The position numbers and the translations under genes were made by a program. A DNA stretch of 64,000 bases, taken from Notolepis coatsorum (lineage: Eukaryota > Chordata > Actinopteri > Aulopiformes > Paralepididae). Below the pieces are notes generated by a model. That model saw only the letters and a list, made by a program, of their open reading frames with translations, ran no database searches and was not told where the DNA came from. Shown here in pieces: positions 47,124-61,627 of this stretch; positions within the stretch are counted from its first letter, which is position 1; each line of letters begins with the position of its first letter. The stretch lies in the NCBI GenBank assembly GCA_963971535.1, contig OZ020589.1, positions 80,979,184-81,043,183 of the forward strand, read 5' to 3'.

Positions 47124-47394
47124 TATGGTGTATCTAACTAACTATCTGTCCCCTCCCCCTACTTCTCTCTATCTTTCTATCTATCCAGGAGCGGGAATCA
47201 AACCGGGAACCTCCGGATAACCAGAGGCTACCCAGTCATGCCCGCTTCCATTCATTGTGCTAAGCTAGGCTAACATGCAGCCAGATAGCTTTCTACTCAA
47301 CGCACAGAGAGGAGACTGGTATCTATCTTCTTGTCTCTCTCTGGAGAAGACGGTAAGCTATTTTCCAAAATGTTGGAGTTTTCCTTTAAGTGAA
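47124..47394. other. unassigned sequence
   Basis: Contains a CTAT/CTTT-rich tract (about 47165-47185) and, at 47186-47250, a stretch whose minus strand has a B-box-like GGTTTGATTCCCGCTCC without a convincing A box or tRNA fold. Confidence 0.3.
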
Positions 47395-47698
47395 AGTATG
47401 GGTACCATCTCAAAATTGTACTCAAGTAAAAGTCAGAGTATCTGGCTAAAAACACACTTGAGTAAAAGTCAAAGTTTCTACTTTTAAATGTACTTAAGTA
47501 GTAAAAAGTAAAAGTAAAAACCTTTTTTCTGACTGTCTATTCTTCTGATAGCAGGTGTTTAATCAAAGATCCCCGCTTTCTAGTCTTGCACAAGGACCAA
47601 TCAGCAAACCTAATACTACTTGAGTAAAGTACAAATCCACCAAAACAGTACTTAAGTATTGTAAAGAAGTACAATTAGTCAAGTACTTTACACCCCTG
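47395..47698. mobile_element. hAT-like MITE fragment ending GTACTTTACACCCCTG
   Basis: Rich in AGTAC, AAGTA and GTACTT phrases on both strands. The right end, reverse-complemented, reads CAGGGGTGTAAAGTACTTGA, a CAG-type hAT terminus. The left end is not clear and no target-site duplication was seen, so it is probably truncated. Confidence 0.5.
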
Positions 47699-48268
47699 CA
47701 CACACACACACACATACACACACACATACACGTCCCTGACATATATAGTAAGGTTGGGTATGGACTCTGTGGGAGAAGACTGTTACAGGGGAACAATGGG
47801 TTTCTTATAACTACCTGCATTTCATTGGAGGGCGTTGTCCGCCATAGAGGCTGGTTGGGTTCAGAGAGGATATGTTAATGCTTTATACCAGAACAGTTGT
47901 TGGACTTTGCTGAGAAGACATGCTGTTGCACTCCAGTTGAACTCCAATAGAAAACAGCAAGTAAACAAATTTGAGTTGTAACAATGATATTTTCTTTGTT
48001 AATAAATGTTTAAATATAATCTATTCATGGTGTCATTTTTAACTGGAAAAAGTAGCACGCATGTATGGGGTAAGCTGTTACTTTACTTGATATTTGAGCT
48101 TCACTGCAGAATGATGTATATTGTGTACAATGTGCAGAGTTTGACACTAGGCTGTTTCACATTCATCTGCGAACTGATGTGGAAACTTGAAGCATCCAGG
48201 TCACATACACTGAGAATATACTTCAGTGAGGTAGGAGACATCATGTAAACTTCTGGATTTTTCAATGA
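47699..48268. other. unassigned sequence with a CACA-rich tract
   Basis: A short CA repeat at 47699-47728. No gene recognised. Confidence 0.3.
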
Positions 48269-48413
48269 GGGACATGCCAATACTGCATTGGTAAAGGGAA
48301 GGGTCCTTGAATATATGTGGTTTTGTATTACTAATCAACCATTTCTTACTGTATTTCCGGTAATGTACGGTCATAGGCAGATAGTGGGCTAGCTCTGGCA
48401 GAATACTGGGTAC

Positions 48414-49641
<1,228 letters not shown>

Positions 49642-49644
49642 CTG

Positions 49645-49782
49645 GGTACACAGTACATTTCGCAAAGTAAATTTTGCTCAAACTGAGTACATTTTACTTC
49701 AACTGAGTAAAGTTTTACTCAGTTTGAGTCAAATTTACTCCGTTTGAGTAAAATGTACTCTGAGAAATTTACTGTGTAGTAC
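49645..49782. mobile_element. small inverted-repeat MITE into which the hAT inserted (copy B 55789-55926)
   Basis: The ends TACACAGTACATTTCGCAAA and (right, reverse-complemented) TACACAGTAAATTTCTCAGA are imperfect inverted repeats. The whole is built of GAGTAAA/TTTACTC phrases and can fold on itself. Its left edge coincides with the hAT target site CTGGGTAC. Confidence 0.55.
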
Positions 49783-49792
49783 CAGTATTGCA

Positions 49793-50035
49793 TTGGCAAG
49801 TTCTGGTAGTTTATCTGGGGTGATTCCTGCCCAATGCTGGCAGTGTCGGCTAGGCATCGGCCCGCGGGAACTGGCCCAGTGTACTTGGGCCGATTCCGGG
49901 CAGTCAGCCATTCCGCATTCTGGGCCGATTCCGGCAACCGTACCTGGCCCAGTGTGTTTGGGCCGCATCTGGGCTGCTTCCGGCAACTGGGGGCCAGAAC
50001 TTTTTGGCCACCTGGGTGGCTGAGAAGCTACATTA
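49793..50035. repeat. degenerate GGGCCGATTCCGG repeat (copy B 55937-56179)
   Basis: GC-rich stretch with recurring GGGCCGATTCCGG, TGGCCCAGTGT and GCATCGGGC-like phrases, in both orientations. Frames on both strands are open but not protein-like. Confidence 0.5.
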
Positions 50036-50462
50036 GCAATAGACAACAATTTGTTCAGATGGGTCAGCACAAGTCAGGCTGCTCAAATATGTGGGGTCCC
50101 TCAAGGGTCAGTTTTAGGACCCAAATTATATATCAACGATATCTGCAAAATGTCTAAAGTACTGAAATTTGTTGTCTTTGCGGATGATACAAATATCTTA
50201 ATGTCTGGGGTTGACATGCAACAGCTATTAGAGGTAGCCAATACAGAATTGTCCAAATAAAAATGTTGGGAAAAACCAAAGTAATGCTATTTGGAAATCA
50301 TAAAGCAGATAATGTTAAAATTGATAGAGTGTATGAGATCAAGTCTCTGGGCATCATAGTGGACCACAAGCTCTGTTGGAAACCCCACATAGGATACTTG
50401 TGCTCAAATATATCCAGAAGTGTTGGAATATTGGGTAAAACAAGAACCAGATGGCACTTTAC
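50036..50462 (+). pseudogene. LINE reverse-transcriptase fragment, copy A
   Basis: The plus strand encodes SYISNRQQFVQ, then in a shifted frame ICGVPQGSVLGP, LYINDICKMSKVLKFVVF and the catalytic FADDTNILMSG at about 50178-50210. After another break it encodes GKTKVMLFGNHKADNVKIDR and IIVDHKLCWKPHIGYLCSNI. Residues normally between GSVLGP and YINDI are missing, indicating a small internal deletion, and a section after ANTELSK is also lost. It is Rex/Jockey-type by motif. It ends exactly where the LTR begins (50463). Confidence 0.82.
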
Positions 50463-50923
50463 TGTTACAATGGGGTGGCGAGGGAAGGAGAGGAGAACCC
50501 AATATGCGGAATAGAGTGGAAGGAGGAAACGGAGACGGCAGTTTGCTCTTCTCAAACACTGTGTTCTTTTATTTCAGAACCACAAGAGCGATAAATAGGT
50601 CACAAGACCAAAAACACAAGTAACGAAGCAGATAAATAGACAAACATAAAAGGATCGAACTGAGAACTCGAAAATAAACAGACAACAAAACAGAACACTT
50701 AGGTCGCTTTCACATATAGTTTTGGTGGACTCTGTGCGTTCTGGTTGTGAAGTTGCAACATTGTTGCATTCTTCATTTGGTTCGCCTGCGTTCACATAGC
50801 AATTTGTCAAGCGCACCGAACTTTCTGAACAACTTTCTGAAATCCCTCCCTTTCAGGAAGTGAAATGCGCGTCAACACAAACTGCGTGAAGCGTGATAGT
50901 AGCAGAGACGTGGCATTGATCCA

Positions 50924-51061
50924 TCATTCGATTATAATTCCCATTACCGCCATCCTCTCGCTAAACAACTTGTACACCTCGTTGTTTTTGTGAGTGCCCA
51001 CATTCCCCACAAGCAGCTGTTTTATTTGGTCGTCTGCCCCCCAAGTCAGTCCACGAGACAT
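50924..51061 (-). pseudogene. Myb/SANT-like fragment of a Harbinger accessory protein (copy B 57068-57205)
   Basis: The minus strand from 51061 encodes MSRGLTWGADDQIKQLLVGN, then THKNNEVYKLFSERMAVMG. A Trp-containing start followed by a helix, a gap with THKN and a KxFSERMxxMG helix resembles the Myb/SANT-like DNA-binding protein that accompanies the Harbinger transposase in fish. A normal domain is longer between these blocks, so some residues are lost. No DDE transposase is present. This supports the Harbinger assignment made from the ends. Confidence 0.55.
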
Positions 51062-51162
51062 GTTTACACAGTGTGCTTGTTTTGCAGTGAATGCCGCGCC
51101 GGGTAATATTAATAATAATAACAACTGTGTTTTTTTTCTTCCTTCTACCCCAAGATGCACGG

Positions 51163-51190
51163 TAGATAGATAGATAGATAGATAGATAGA
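51163..51190. repeat. (GATA)n, short array (copy B 57307-57335)
   Basis: Seven GATA units next to the phrase GCAGTGTGCTTGTTTTGCAG, which follows each GATA array. Confidence 0.9.
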
Positions 51191-51287
51191 TGCAGTGTGC
51201 TTGTTTTGCAGTGAATGCCGCGCCGCGGTAATATTAATAATAATAACAGCTGTGTTTTTTTTCTTCCTTCTACCCCAAGATGCACAG

Positions 51288-51436
<149 letters not shown>

Positions 51437-52118
51437 GCAGTGTGCTTGTTTTGCAGTGAATGCCGTGCTGCGGTAATAATATACCCAAGATGGTTTATCA
51501 GGTGACTTCCTATGTTTGGTCTGCGTTTGGTCCGATGAAGCGAACCGAGACCTACGTTTTCAGGCGGACCAGAGTTCGCGTGTTTGGTCCGTGGACCGAG
51601 TTCGACGCGCATTCACACAAACCCGAAAAACTGGACTATCGAATTCTGGTCCGATAGTCCGGACCAAACAGCCCCTGTGTGAAAGCGACCTTACTTAGAC
51701 AGTACAACACTACAGGGCAAGGACGACGTCGACAGGAACAGGGTAAACGGAGGAATGTCACCACACAGAGAAGCAGACCGAACACACATATATACACAGA
51801 CTAATTACAAGTGGCCACAGCTGGCCAGGCCAGTCTAAAACACACAACAACCAACTAAACACAAAATCAATTACCAAACCACAAGCGGACAGGGGAAACA
51901 CATCACACAAGGGAAGGGACATTCAATAACACACACCATGAAATAACATTAATTATATTTATCAATATAGTCAATATCGGTGTGATGATTGCCTGCACCA
52001 TTTGGGTCATCTGGCCACTAGAGGGAGGTAGGAGACCAGGTAGGGGACCACTGTTGCTACTGTGACCACAATTTACATTGTGGCCACTGTTTCCATTATC
52101 CTCCCTGGAACCGTTACA

Positions 52119-53208
52119 GTACGTCCCCCCGAATGGGCGGCTACCAGACGCCTGAGACCCTGAAAATGACTCGGTCCAGCTCCAGCAGCAGCGGCCGTCT
52201 TCCGCCTACGGTATCCTCCATCCGAGGCGGCTCGTTCTTATTATTATCCCCCATTGTTCAGGTCGACATGGTCGCACAAACCGTTGGAGGAGTAGTGGGG
52301 GAGAAGAAGAGGAATATTTTTAAATAGCAAGAATTATCGACTGGCAACTCTGTGCTCGTCAGACCTGCAGCTGCTGGTACTGTAAGGAGAGAGAGGCGGG
52401 GGGTCTCATCTCCATGTACAGTAGCCGAACCAAAGACACACAACAACAGCGGGGGTCTCATGGGGAAACACAACTAACACTCGTCTTTATTAAATGTTGT
52501 TTCGGGTTTTCCCACGAGAATGCACGCCTGATTGCGTCTATTATGGAGAGAGAGGCGGGGGGTCTCATCTCCATGTACAGTAGCCAAACGGAAGACACAC
52601 AACACCAGACAGACAGCTCAGTGATTGAAACCTACGTGTTTGTGCGACCATGTCGACCTGAACAATGGGGGATAATATGAACGAGCCGTCTCGGAGGGAG
52701 GATACCGCAGGTGGAAGACGGCCGCTGCTGCTGGAGCTGGACCGAGTCATGTGAGACAAGCCGGCAGCAGCGCGGCGCACGGAGCCGGGGAGAAACTACC
52801 GCCTCGCCCCGCTGGCGCTTCACAGCGCGTATCAGGCGAGAGTGTAAAGGGGGGCGTAATAGCATAGGTCAGTGGCCAATCAGAGGAACCCGGAAACACA
52901 ACTGCGTTGGGTAAAGCATACACGCGGCCCCACGAGGGGGGATGGGAACGGGGACAGAGGACCGGAGAGGGGAGGCGGGGAGACAAACAGGGAGCCGGTC
53001 AGGGGACCTGGAGCCAAGGGGCAAGGGTAAGGACCCTGGAGCAGGATCCCGGACGAGGGACCCTCCCGTCGCCGGACTAGGAACCGGATCGGGGGAGTCT
53101 GCACGGAGGTGCGACGGCGACGACCCCCGGAATAGGATCCAGCGCAGACCACGGCGAAGACCACGGCGAAGACAACGGCGAGGACCACGGCAAGGACCAG
53201 GGCGCCAA
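52119..53208 (-). other. interior of the LTR element, 3' part, copy A (copy B 58259-59350)
   Basis: GC-rich and without recognisable protease, reverse transcriptase or integrase. The frames open on both strands at 52869-53447 are products of GC-rich composition. It contains an inverted repeat (52160-52290 against 52628-52758) and a directly repeated block (52388-52446 and 52546-52604). The lack of pol domains defines the element as non-autonomous. Confidence 0.6.
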
Positions 53209-54342
53209 TCACGGCGTAGGGCTGGACCAGAGGGGAAGCCAGGACCAGTCGAGGAGCCATGGACCGGCGTAGCAGCCGGACCAGGCGTAGAGGCTGGGCT
53301 GGGTGTGGAGGCCGGACCAGTTGAGGTGACGAGGTGTGGCGTGGAGGCCGGAAGGGGAGCTAGCAGTGGGGACTGTGCTAGCTGGGGAGGCCTGGCTAAC
53401 AGCAGGAACAATGCTAGCTGGTAGGGCCTGGCTAACAGCAGGAACAATGCTAGCTGGTAGGGCCTGGCTAGCTGCAGAGGCTAAGCTAACAGTAGGGGCT
53501 GGGTTAGCTTTGGAAGCCTGGCTAGCTGCATAGCCTAAGCTAGAAGTGGGAACTGTGCTAGCTGGGAGGGCCTGGCTATCTGCATAGCCTAAACTAGCAG
53601 TGGGGACTGTGCTAGCTGGGGAGGCCTGACTAGCTGCAGAGCCTAAGCTAGCAGTGGGGACTGTGCTAGATGGGGAGGCCTGGCTAGCTGCAGAGGCTAA
53701 ACTAGCAGTGGGGGCTGGGTTAGCTTTGGAAGCCTGGCTAGCTGCATAGCCTAAGCTAGCAGTGGGGACTGTGCTAGCTGGGGAGGCCTGACTAGCTGCA
53801 GAGCCTAAGCTAGCAGTGGGGACTGTGCTAGCTGGGGAGGCCTGGCTAGCTGCAGAGGCTAAACTAGCAGTGGGGGCTGGGTTAGCTTTGGAAGCCTGGC
53901 TAGCTGCATAGCCTAAGCTAGCAGTGGGGACTGTGCTAGCTGGGGTGGCCTGACTAGCTGCAGAGCCTAAGCTAGCAGTGGGGACTGTGCTAGCTGGGGA
54001 GGCCTGGCTAACTGCAGAGGCTAAGCTAACAGTAGGGGCTGGGTTAACTGTAGATGCCTGGTTAGCTGCAGAGGCTAAGCTAGCTGTCGGGGAAGGACTA
54101 GCAGCTCCTGTCATGATAGCCTTCTTAGGCTTCCTAGCCTTCTGAGGCTTGCTAGCTGTACATGCTACGCTAGCCATCGGAACAGTACCTGCAATAAGAG
54201 CCTTCCTAGTTGTAGAGGGTGGAGCAGTAAAAAACCACCCCTCCATGAGGTCTGCGACCTGGCCGGCCAAAACCGCCATCTGTGGCACCTGTTCCGGACT
54301 CTCATCCGCGACCGATTGGATCAGCTTCAGTGGAACACCCAT
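53209..54342 (-). CDS. gag-like repeat protein of the non-autonomous LTR element, copy A
   Basis: ATG at 54342 on the minus strand opens 377 codons. The first 60 residues, MGVPLKLIQSVADESPEQVP followed by MAVLAGQVADLMEGWFF, are ordinary sequence and may be a remnant gag leader. A basic segment (KPQKARKPKKA) follows. From about residue 85 the protein is Ala/Ser/Pro/Thr-rich with an 18-residue unit like SQASPASTVPTASLGSAA, and every third unit is a KANPAPTASLASAA variant, giving a 54-residue higher-order period. The last 60 residues are aromatic-rich. Position just inside the right-hand LTR fits the gag slot. No zinc knuckle or catalytic motif is visible. Structural role inferred. Confidence 0.55.
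   Translation of the reverse strand: MGVPLKLIQSVADESPEQVPQMAVLAGQVADLMEGWFFTAPPSTTRKALIAGTVPMASVACTASKPQKARKPKKAIMTGAASPSPTASLASAANQASTVNPAPTVSLASAVSQASPASTVPTASLGSAASQATPASTVPTASLGYAASQASKANPAPTASLASAASQASPASTVPTASLGSAASQASPASTVPTASLGYAASQASKANPAPTASLASAASQASPSSTVPTASLGSAASQASPASTVPTASLGYADSQALPASTVPTSSLGYAASQASKANPAPTVSLASAASQALPASIVPAVSQALPASIVPAVSQASPASTVPTASSPSGLHATPRHLNWSGLHTQPSLYAWSGCYAGPWLLDWSWLPLWSSPTP
53385..54090. repeat. 54-bp coding minisatellite (copy B 59527-60230)
   Basis: Units of 54 bp such as GCTAGCAGTGGGGACTGTGC plus a GCTGGGGAGGCCTG block, arranged in 162-bp trimers, about 13 units in all. It contains very many GCTAGC phrases. Open on the minus strand as the Ala/Ser/Pro repeat protein. 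Confidence 0.85.
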
Positions 54343-54577
54343 TTAGCAGGGGCGTAGGTAGCAAGATCCCCATTCAGCATGCCCACTATGATGCCCAATG
54401 TCTCTGTCACTCTGTCCGCTGGGTTCTTGGTTGGGACATGCCAATACTGCATTGGTAAAGGGAAGGGTCCTTGAATATATGTGGTTTTGTATTACTAATC
54501 AACCATTTCTTACTGTATTTCCGGTAATGTACGGTCATAGGCAGATAGTGGGCTAGCTCTGGCAGAATACTGGGTAC

Positions 54578-55321
54578 TAGTGTTGTCAAAAATATCGAAG
54601 TATCGATACATATCGATACTGAATATTTAAAATGGTTTCGATACTCATTTCCCGAAATACCGATACTTTCTGCAGTATCGGTACCAGCTGGCGAGTGTTC
54701 TACCTCAAGTTGTTGACGCGCTGTTCAGAGCATGCTTGCCCCTCCGCCTGCTCCGAGTCCAGCCCTCCCCCTCAGAGCCGTCTTCAGTTTGTAAATAAAC
54801 ATTTTAGCTGAGTGAAGATGCTCCGCAACTTGTGCTTGTGGATAAAGAAAACAGCAGAAGTGCTGTTTGGAGGTACTTCGGGTTTGAGTAAACAACGTAG
54901 GACAAGCTAAAGCTGCCCCAATGCTATTTGCAAGCGGTGTTAGAGCAGTGCCAACGAGGATCTCCATAAAGAAATGAAAGAGGTTCGTGACAGCTGCTCT
55001 TTCAATGTCACTGTGACTGAAGCATTAAACCATTAACTCTAGTTTAATACATGATACGTTGTCTACTGATGGCGCATAATATCAACAGCTGATTCGTTGT
55101 AACGTTAGAGCTAGCTACTGCTAGCCGTTAGCTCCGTTAGCTTAGCTGGCCACTTTTACAATTACTGCATGGAAACGGAGTAACGTTAACGTTTAAACGT
55201 TATGTCGAGGTCATACAATACTACAGTCGATATAAGGTTAACGTTACCCCGTTTCCATGAAGTGTTTAAATAGCAGCAATCTTGTTGAAAATGTAATGTT
55301 ACTAAAATGCTCCGAGCATAG

Positions 55322-55414
<93 letters not shown>

Positions 55415-55785
55415 CTATTGTTATCTTTAAATAAAAATCGAAACTGTTACTAACTGTAATACAAACAGTTCAGTTTGTCAGGTACATGCAACACAGATTA
55501 CAGTGTTTACATCTGTCTGCTTGGGAAAATACCATGTTCTGCATCTGCAATTAAAATGATTGAAGTGAGATGAACAGTTATTTTTAAATGTGTGATCTAA
55601 AGATAAACAAAGGGTTTTAAAAGTGTTATATTTATCTTCTCTTATAGTACCAGAGAGAAGCTGAGGAGAATCAACCAGCAACAAAAGCTAAATTTGTTTA
55701 AAAAAAAAATATAAAAAAAAAAAAAGTATCGATACTTTTCAAGGTATCGTATCGAAGTCGAAATTCCAGTATCGTGACAACACTA
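54578..55785. mobile_element. hAT element (TAGTGTTGTC ends), copy B
   Basis: Tandem-duplicate counterpart of 48414-49641 with CTGGGTAC at 54570-54577 and 55786-55793. It is 20 bp shorter because of the CT array. Confidence 0.9.
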
Positions 55786-56179
55786 CTGGGTACACAGTAC
55801 ATTTCGCAAAGTAAATTTTGCTCAAACTGAGTACATTTTACTTCAACTGAGTAAAGTTTTACTCAGTTTGAGTCAAATTTACTCCGTTTGAGTAAAATGT
55901 ACTCTGAGAAATTTACTGTGTAGTACCAGTATTGCATTGGCAAGTTCTGGTAGTTTATCTGGGGTGATTCCTGCCCAATGCTGGCAGTGTCGGCTAGGCA
56001 TCGGCCCGCGGGAACTGGCCCAGTGTACTTGGGCCGATTCCGGGCAGTCAGCCATTCCGCATTCTGGGCCGATTCCGGCAACCGTACCTGGCCCAGTGTG
56101 TTTGGGCCGCATCTGGGCTGCTTCCGGCAACTGGGGGCCAGAACTTTTTGGCCACCTGGGTGGCTGAGAAGCTACATTA

Positions 56180-56606
56180 GCAATAGACAACAATTTGTTC
56201 AGATGGGTCAGCACAAGTCAGGCTGCTCAAATATGTGGGGTCCCTCAAGGGTCAGTTTTAGGACCCAAATTATATATCAACGATATCTGCAAAATGTCTA
56301 AAGTACTGAAATTTGTTGTCTTTGCGGATGATACAAATATCTTAATGTCTGGGGTTGACATGCAACAGCTATTAGAGGTAGCCAATACAGAATTGTCCAA
56401 ATAAAAATTTTGGGAAAAACCAAAGTAATGCTATTTGGAAATCATAAAGCAGATAATGTTAAAATTGATAGAGTGTATGAGATCAAGTCTCTGGGCATCA
56501 TAGTGGACCACAAGCTCTGTTGGAAACCCCACATAGGATACTTGTGCTCAAATATATCCAGAAGTGTTGGAATATTGGGTAAAACAAGAACCAGATGGCA
56601 CTTTAC
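56180..56606 (+). pseudogene. LINE reverse-transcriptase fragment, copy B
   Basis: Tandem-duplicate counterpart of 50036-50462, with the same internal deletions. One G-to-T change at about 56407 removes the ATG seen in copy A at 50263. Confidence 0.82.
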
Positions 56607-58258
<1,652 letters not shown>

Positions 58259-59350
58259 GTACGTCCCCCCGAATGGGCGGCTACCAGACGCCTGAGACCC
58301 TGAAAATGACTCGGTCCAGCTCCAGCAGCAGCGGCCGTCTTCCGCCTACGGTATCCTCCATCCGAGGCGGCTCGTTCTTATTATTATCCCCCATTGTTCA
58401 GGTCGACATGGTCGCACAAACCGTTGGAGGAGTAGTGGGGGAGAAGAAGAGGAATATTTTTAAATAGCAAGAATTATCGACTGGCAACTCTGTGCTCGTC
58501 AGACCTGCAGCTGCTGGTACTGTAAGGAGAGAGAGGCGGGGGGTCTCATCTCCATGTACAGTAGCCGAACCAAAGACACACAACAACAGCGGGGGTCTCA
58601 TGGGGAAACACAACTAACACTCGTCTTTATTAAATGTTGTTTCGGGTTTCCCCACGAGAATGCACGCCTGATTGCGTCTATTATGGAGAGAGACGCGGGG
58701 GGTCTCATCTCCATGTACAGTAGCCAAACGGAAGACACACAACACCAGACAGACAGCTCAGTGATTGAAACCTACGTGTTTGTGCGACCATGTCGACCTG
58801 AACAATGGGGGATAATATGAACGAGCCGTCTCGGAGGGAGGATACCGCAGGTGGAAGACGGCCGCTGCTGCTGGAGCTGGACCGAGTCATGTGAGACAAG
58901 CCGGCAGCAGCGCGGCGCACGGAGCCGGGGAGAAACTACCGCCTCGCCCCCCGCTGGCGCTTCACAGCGCGTATCAGGCGAGAGTGTAAAGGGGGGCGTA
59001 ATAGCATAGGTCAGTGGCCAATCAGAGGAACCCGGAAACACAACTGCGTTGGGTAAAGCATACACGCGGCCCCACGAGGGGGGATGGGAACGGGGACAGA
59101 GGACCGGAGAGGGGAGGCGGGGAGACAAACAGGGAGCCGGTCAGGGGACCTGGAGCCAAGGGGCAAGGGTAAGGACCCCGGAGCAGGATCCCGGACGAGG
59201 GACCCTCCCGTCGCCGGACTAGGAACCGGATCGGGGGAGTCTGCACGGAGGTGCGACGGCGACGACCCCCGGAATAGGATCCAGCGCAGACCACGGCGAA
59301 GACCACGGCGAAGACAACGGCGAGGACCACGGCAAGGACCAGGGCGCCAA

Positions 59351-60442
59351 TCACGGCGTAGGGCTGGACCAGAGGGGAAGCCAGGACCAGTCGAGGAGCC
59401 ATGGACCGGCGTAGCAGCCGGACCAGGCGTAGAGGCTGGGCTGGGTGTGGAGGCCGGACCAGTTGAGGTGACGAGGTGTGGCGTGGAGGCCGGAAGGGGA
59501 GCTAGCAGTGGGGACTGTGCTAGCTGGGGAGGCCTGGCTAACAGCAGGAACAATGCTAGCTGGTAGGGCCTGGCTAACAGCAGGAACAATGCTAGCTGGT
59601 AGGGCCTGGCTAGCTGCAGAGGCTAAGCTAACAGTAGGGGCTGGGTTAGCTTTGGAAGCCTGGCTAGCTGCATAGCCTAAGCTAGAAGTGGGAACTGTGC
59701 TAGCTGGGAGGGCCTGGCTATCTGCATAGCCTAAACTAGCAGTGGGGACTGTGCTAGCTGGGGAGGCCTGACTAGCTGCAGAGCCTAAGCTAGCAGTGGG
59801 GACTGTGCTAGCTGGGGAGGCCTGGCTAGCTGCAGAGGCTAAACTAGCAGTGGGGGCTGGGTTAGCTTTGGAAGCCTGGCTAGCTGCATAGCCTAAGCTA
59901 GCAGTTGGGACTGTGCTAGCTGGGGAGGCCTGACTAGCTGCAGAGCCTAAGCTAGCAGTGGGGACTGTGCTAGCTGGGGAGGCCTGGCTAGCTGCAGAGG
60001 CTAAACTAGCAGTGGGGGCTGGGTTAGCTTTGGAAGCCTGGCTAGCTGCATAGCCTAAGCTAGCAGTGGGGACTGTGCTAGCTGGGGAGGCCTGACTAGC
60101 TGCAGAGCCTAAGCTAGCAGTGGGGACTGTGCTAGCTGGGGAGGCCTGGCTAACTGCAGAGGCTAAGCTAACAGTAGGGGCTGGGTTAACTGTAGATGCC
60201 TGGTTAGCTGCAGAGGCTAAGCTAGCTGTCGGGGAAGGACTAGCAGCTCCTGTCATGATAGCCTTCTTAGGCTTCCTAGCCTTCTGAGGCTTGCTAGCTG
60301 TACATGCTACGCTAGCCATAGGAACAGTACCTGCAATAAGAGCCTTCCTAGTTGGGTGGAGCAGTAAAAAACCACCCCTCCATGAGGTCTGCGACCTGGC
60401 CGGCCAAAACCGCCATCTGTGGCACCTGTTCCGGACTCTCAT
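59351..60442 (-). pseudogene. gag-like repeat protein, copy B, frameshifted near its start
   Basis: Same gene as 53209-54342 in the other tandem copy. A 5-bp deletion at about 60354 (copy A GTTGTAGAGGGTGG, copy B GTTGGGTGG) breaks the frame, so the N-terminal 40 residues lie in another frame and the repeat region is reached only from an out-of-frame start. The repeat array has a few unit-level substitutions, but the same number of units as far as I could count. Confidence 0.6.
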
Positions 60443-60981
60443 CCGCGACCGATTGGATCAGCTTCAGTGGAACACCCATTTAGCAGGGGCGTAGGTAGCA
60501 AGATCCCCATTCAGCATGCCCACTATGATGCCCAATGTCTCTGTCACTCTGTCCGCTGGGTTCTTGGTTGGTGGTGACATTCTGTTACGATGGGGTGGCG
60601 AGGGAAGGAGAGGAGAACCCAATATGCGGAATAGAGTGGAAGGAGGAAACGGAGACGGCAGTTTGCTCTTCTCAAACACTGTGTTCTTTTATTTCAGAAC
60701 CACAAGAGCGATAAATAGGTCACAAGCAGTGGCGGCCGGTGTGACCTACTTTTGGGTGAGCGCGGGGGGGGGGGGGTGAAGGGGGGGGGGCAAGCGGACA
60801 GCTGACCAAGCGAACACTGACTCGACATAACGTTACCCCGTTTCCAACGTTAAGTCGAGTTCATTCATACTACACTAGTACACGTATGAACCCGACATAA
60901 TGTTACCCCGTTTCCATGAAGTGTTTAATTAGCAGCCAGCAATCTTGTTGAAAATGTAACGTTAATAAATGCTCCGAGCAT

Positions 60982-61204
<223 letters not shown>

Positions 61205-61320
61205 CATCCAAAATAATCACTTATGTATATCTTGTCCTTTTTAACAAGTTACCATTCATTGTCGGGTGATTATGGGCTCCCCGCGACGAAATTAATTAGT
61301 TACACAGCATCGCTCTAACA

Positions 61321-61335
61321 GGGAGAGCGAGAGAG

Positions 61336-61393
<58 letters not shown>

Positions 61394-61444
61394 CGAGAGA
61401 GCAAGAGAGCAAGAGAGCAAGAGAGAGAGAGAGAGAGAGAGAGA
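61321..61444. repeat. (GA)n microsatellite with AGCGAG variants
   Basis: GA run containing periodic GAGCGAGA and GCAAGAGA variants. It lies inverted relative to the CT arrays about 200 bp away, so the two could pair as a hairpin. Confidence 0.9.
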
Positions 61445-61486
61445 TCGCGACTCACCAGCTAAGACAGAGTATAGCCTTAACATAGA

Positions 61487-61627
61487 CTTACTTACTTACT
61501 TAATTGTTGTTGTTGTTGTTGTTGTTTTTGTTGTACTTACTTACTTAATTGTTGTTGTTGTTGTTGTTGTGGTTGTTGTTGTTGTTGTACTTACTTACTT
61601 AATTGTTGTTGTTGTTGTTGTTGTTGA
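61487..61627. repeat. compound repeat of ACTT and TTG blocks
   Basis: A block ACTTACTTACTTAATTG followed by six to ten TTG units recurs three times with a period of about 55-60 bp. Confidence 0.85.

Noticed and set aside
47186-47250. tRNA gene or SINE on the minus strand
   Set aside because: Only a B-box-like GGTTTGATTCCCGCTCC is present; no A box at the right distance and no cloverleaf.
52942-53424. Plus-strand Arg/Gly-rich frame of 160 codons (also 59084-59566)
   Set aside because: Overlaps equally long minus-strand frames in a GC-rich stretch; composition-driven, with no motif.
53385-54090. CRISPR-like or regulatory GCTAGC array
   Set aside because: It is a 54-bp tandem repeat with no unique spacers and is open in one frame as a repeat protein.
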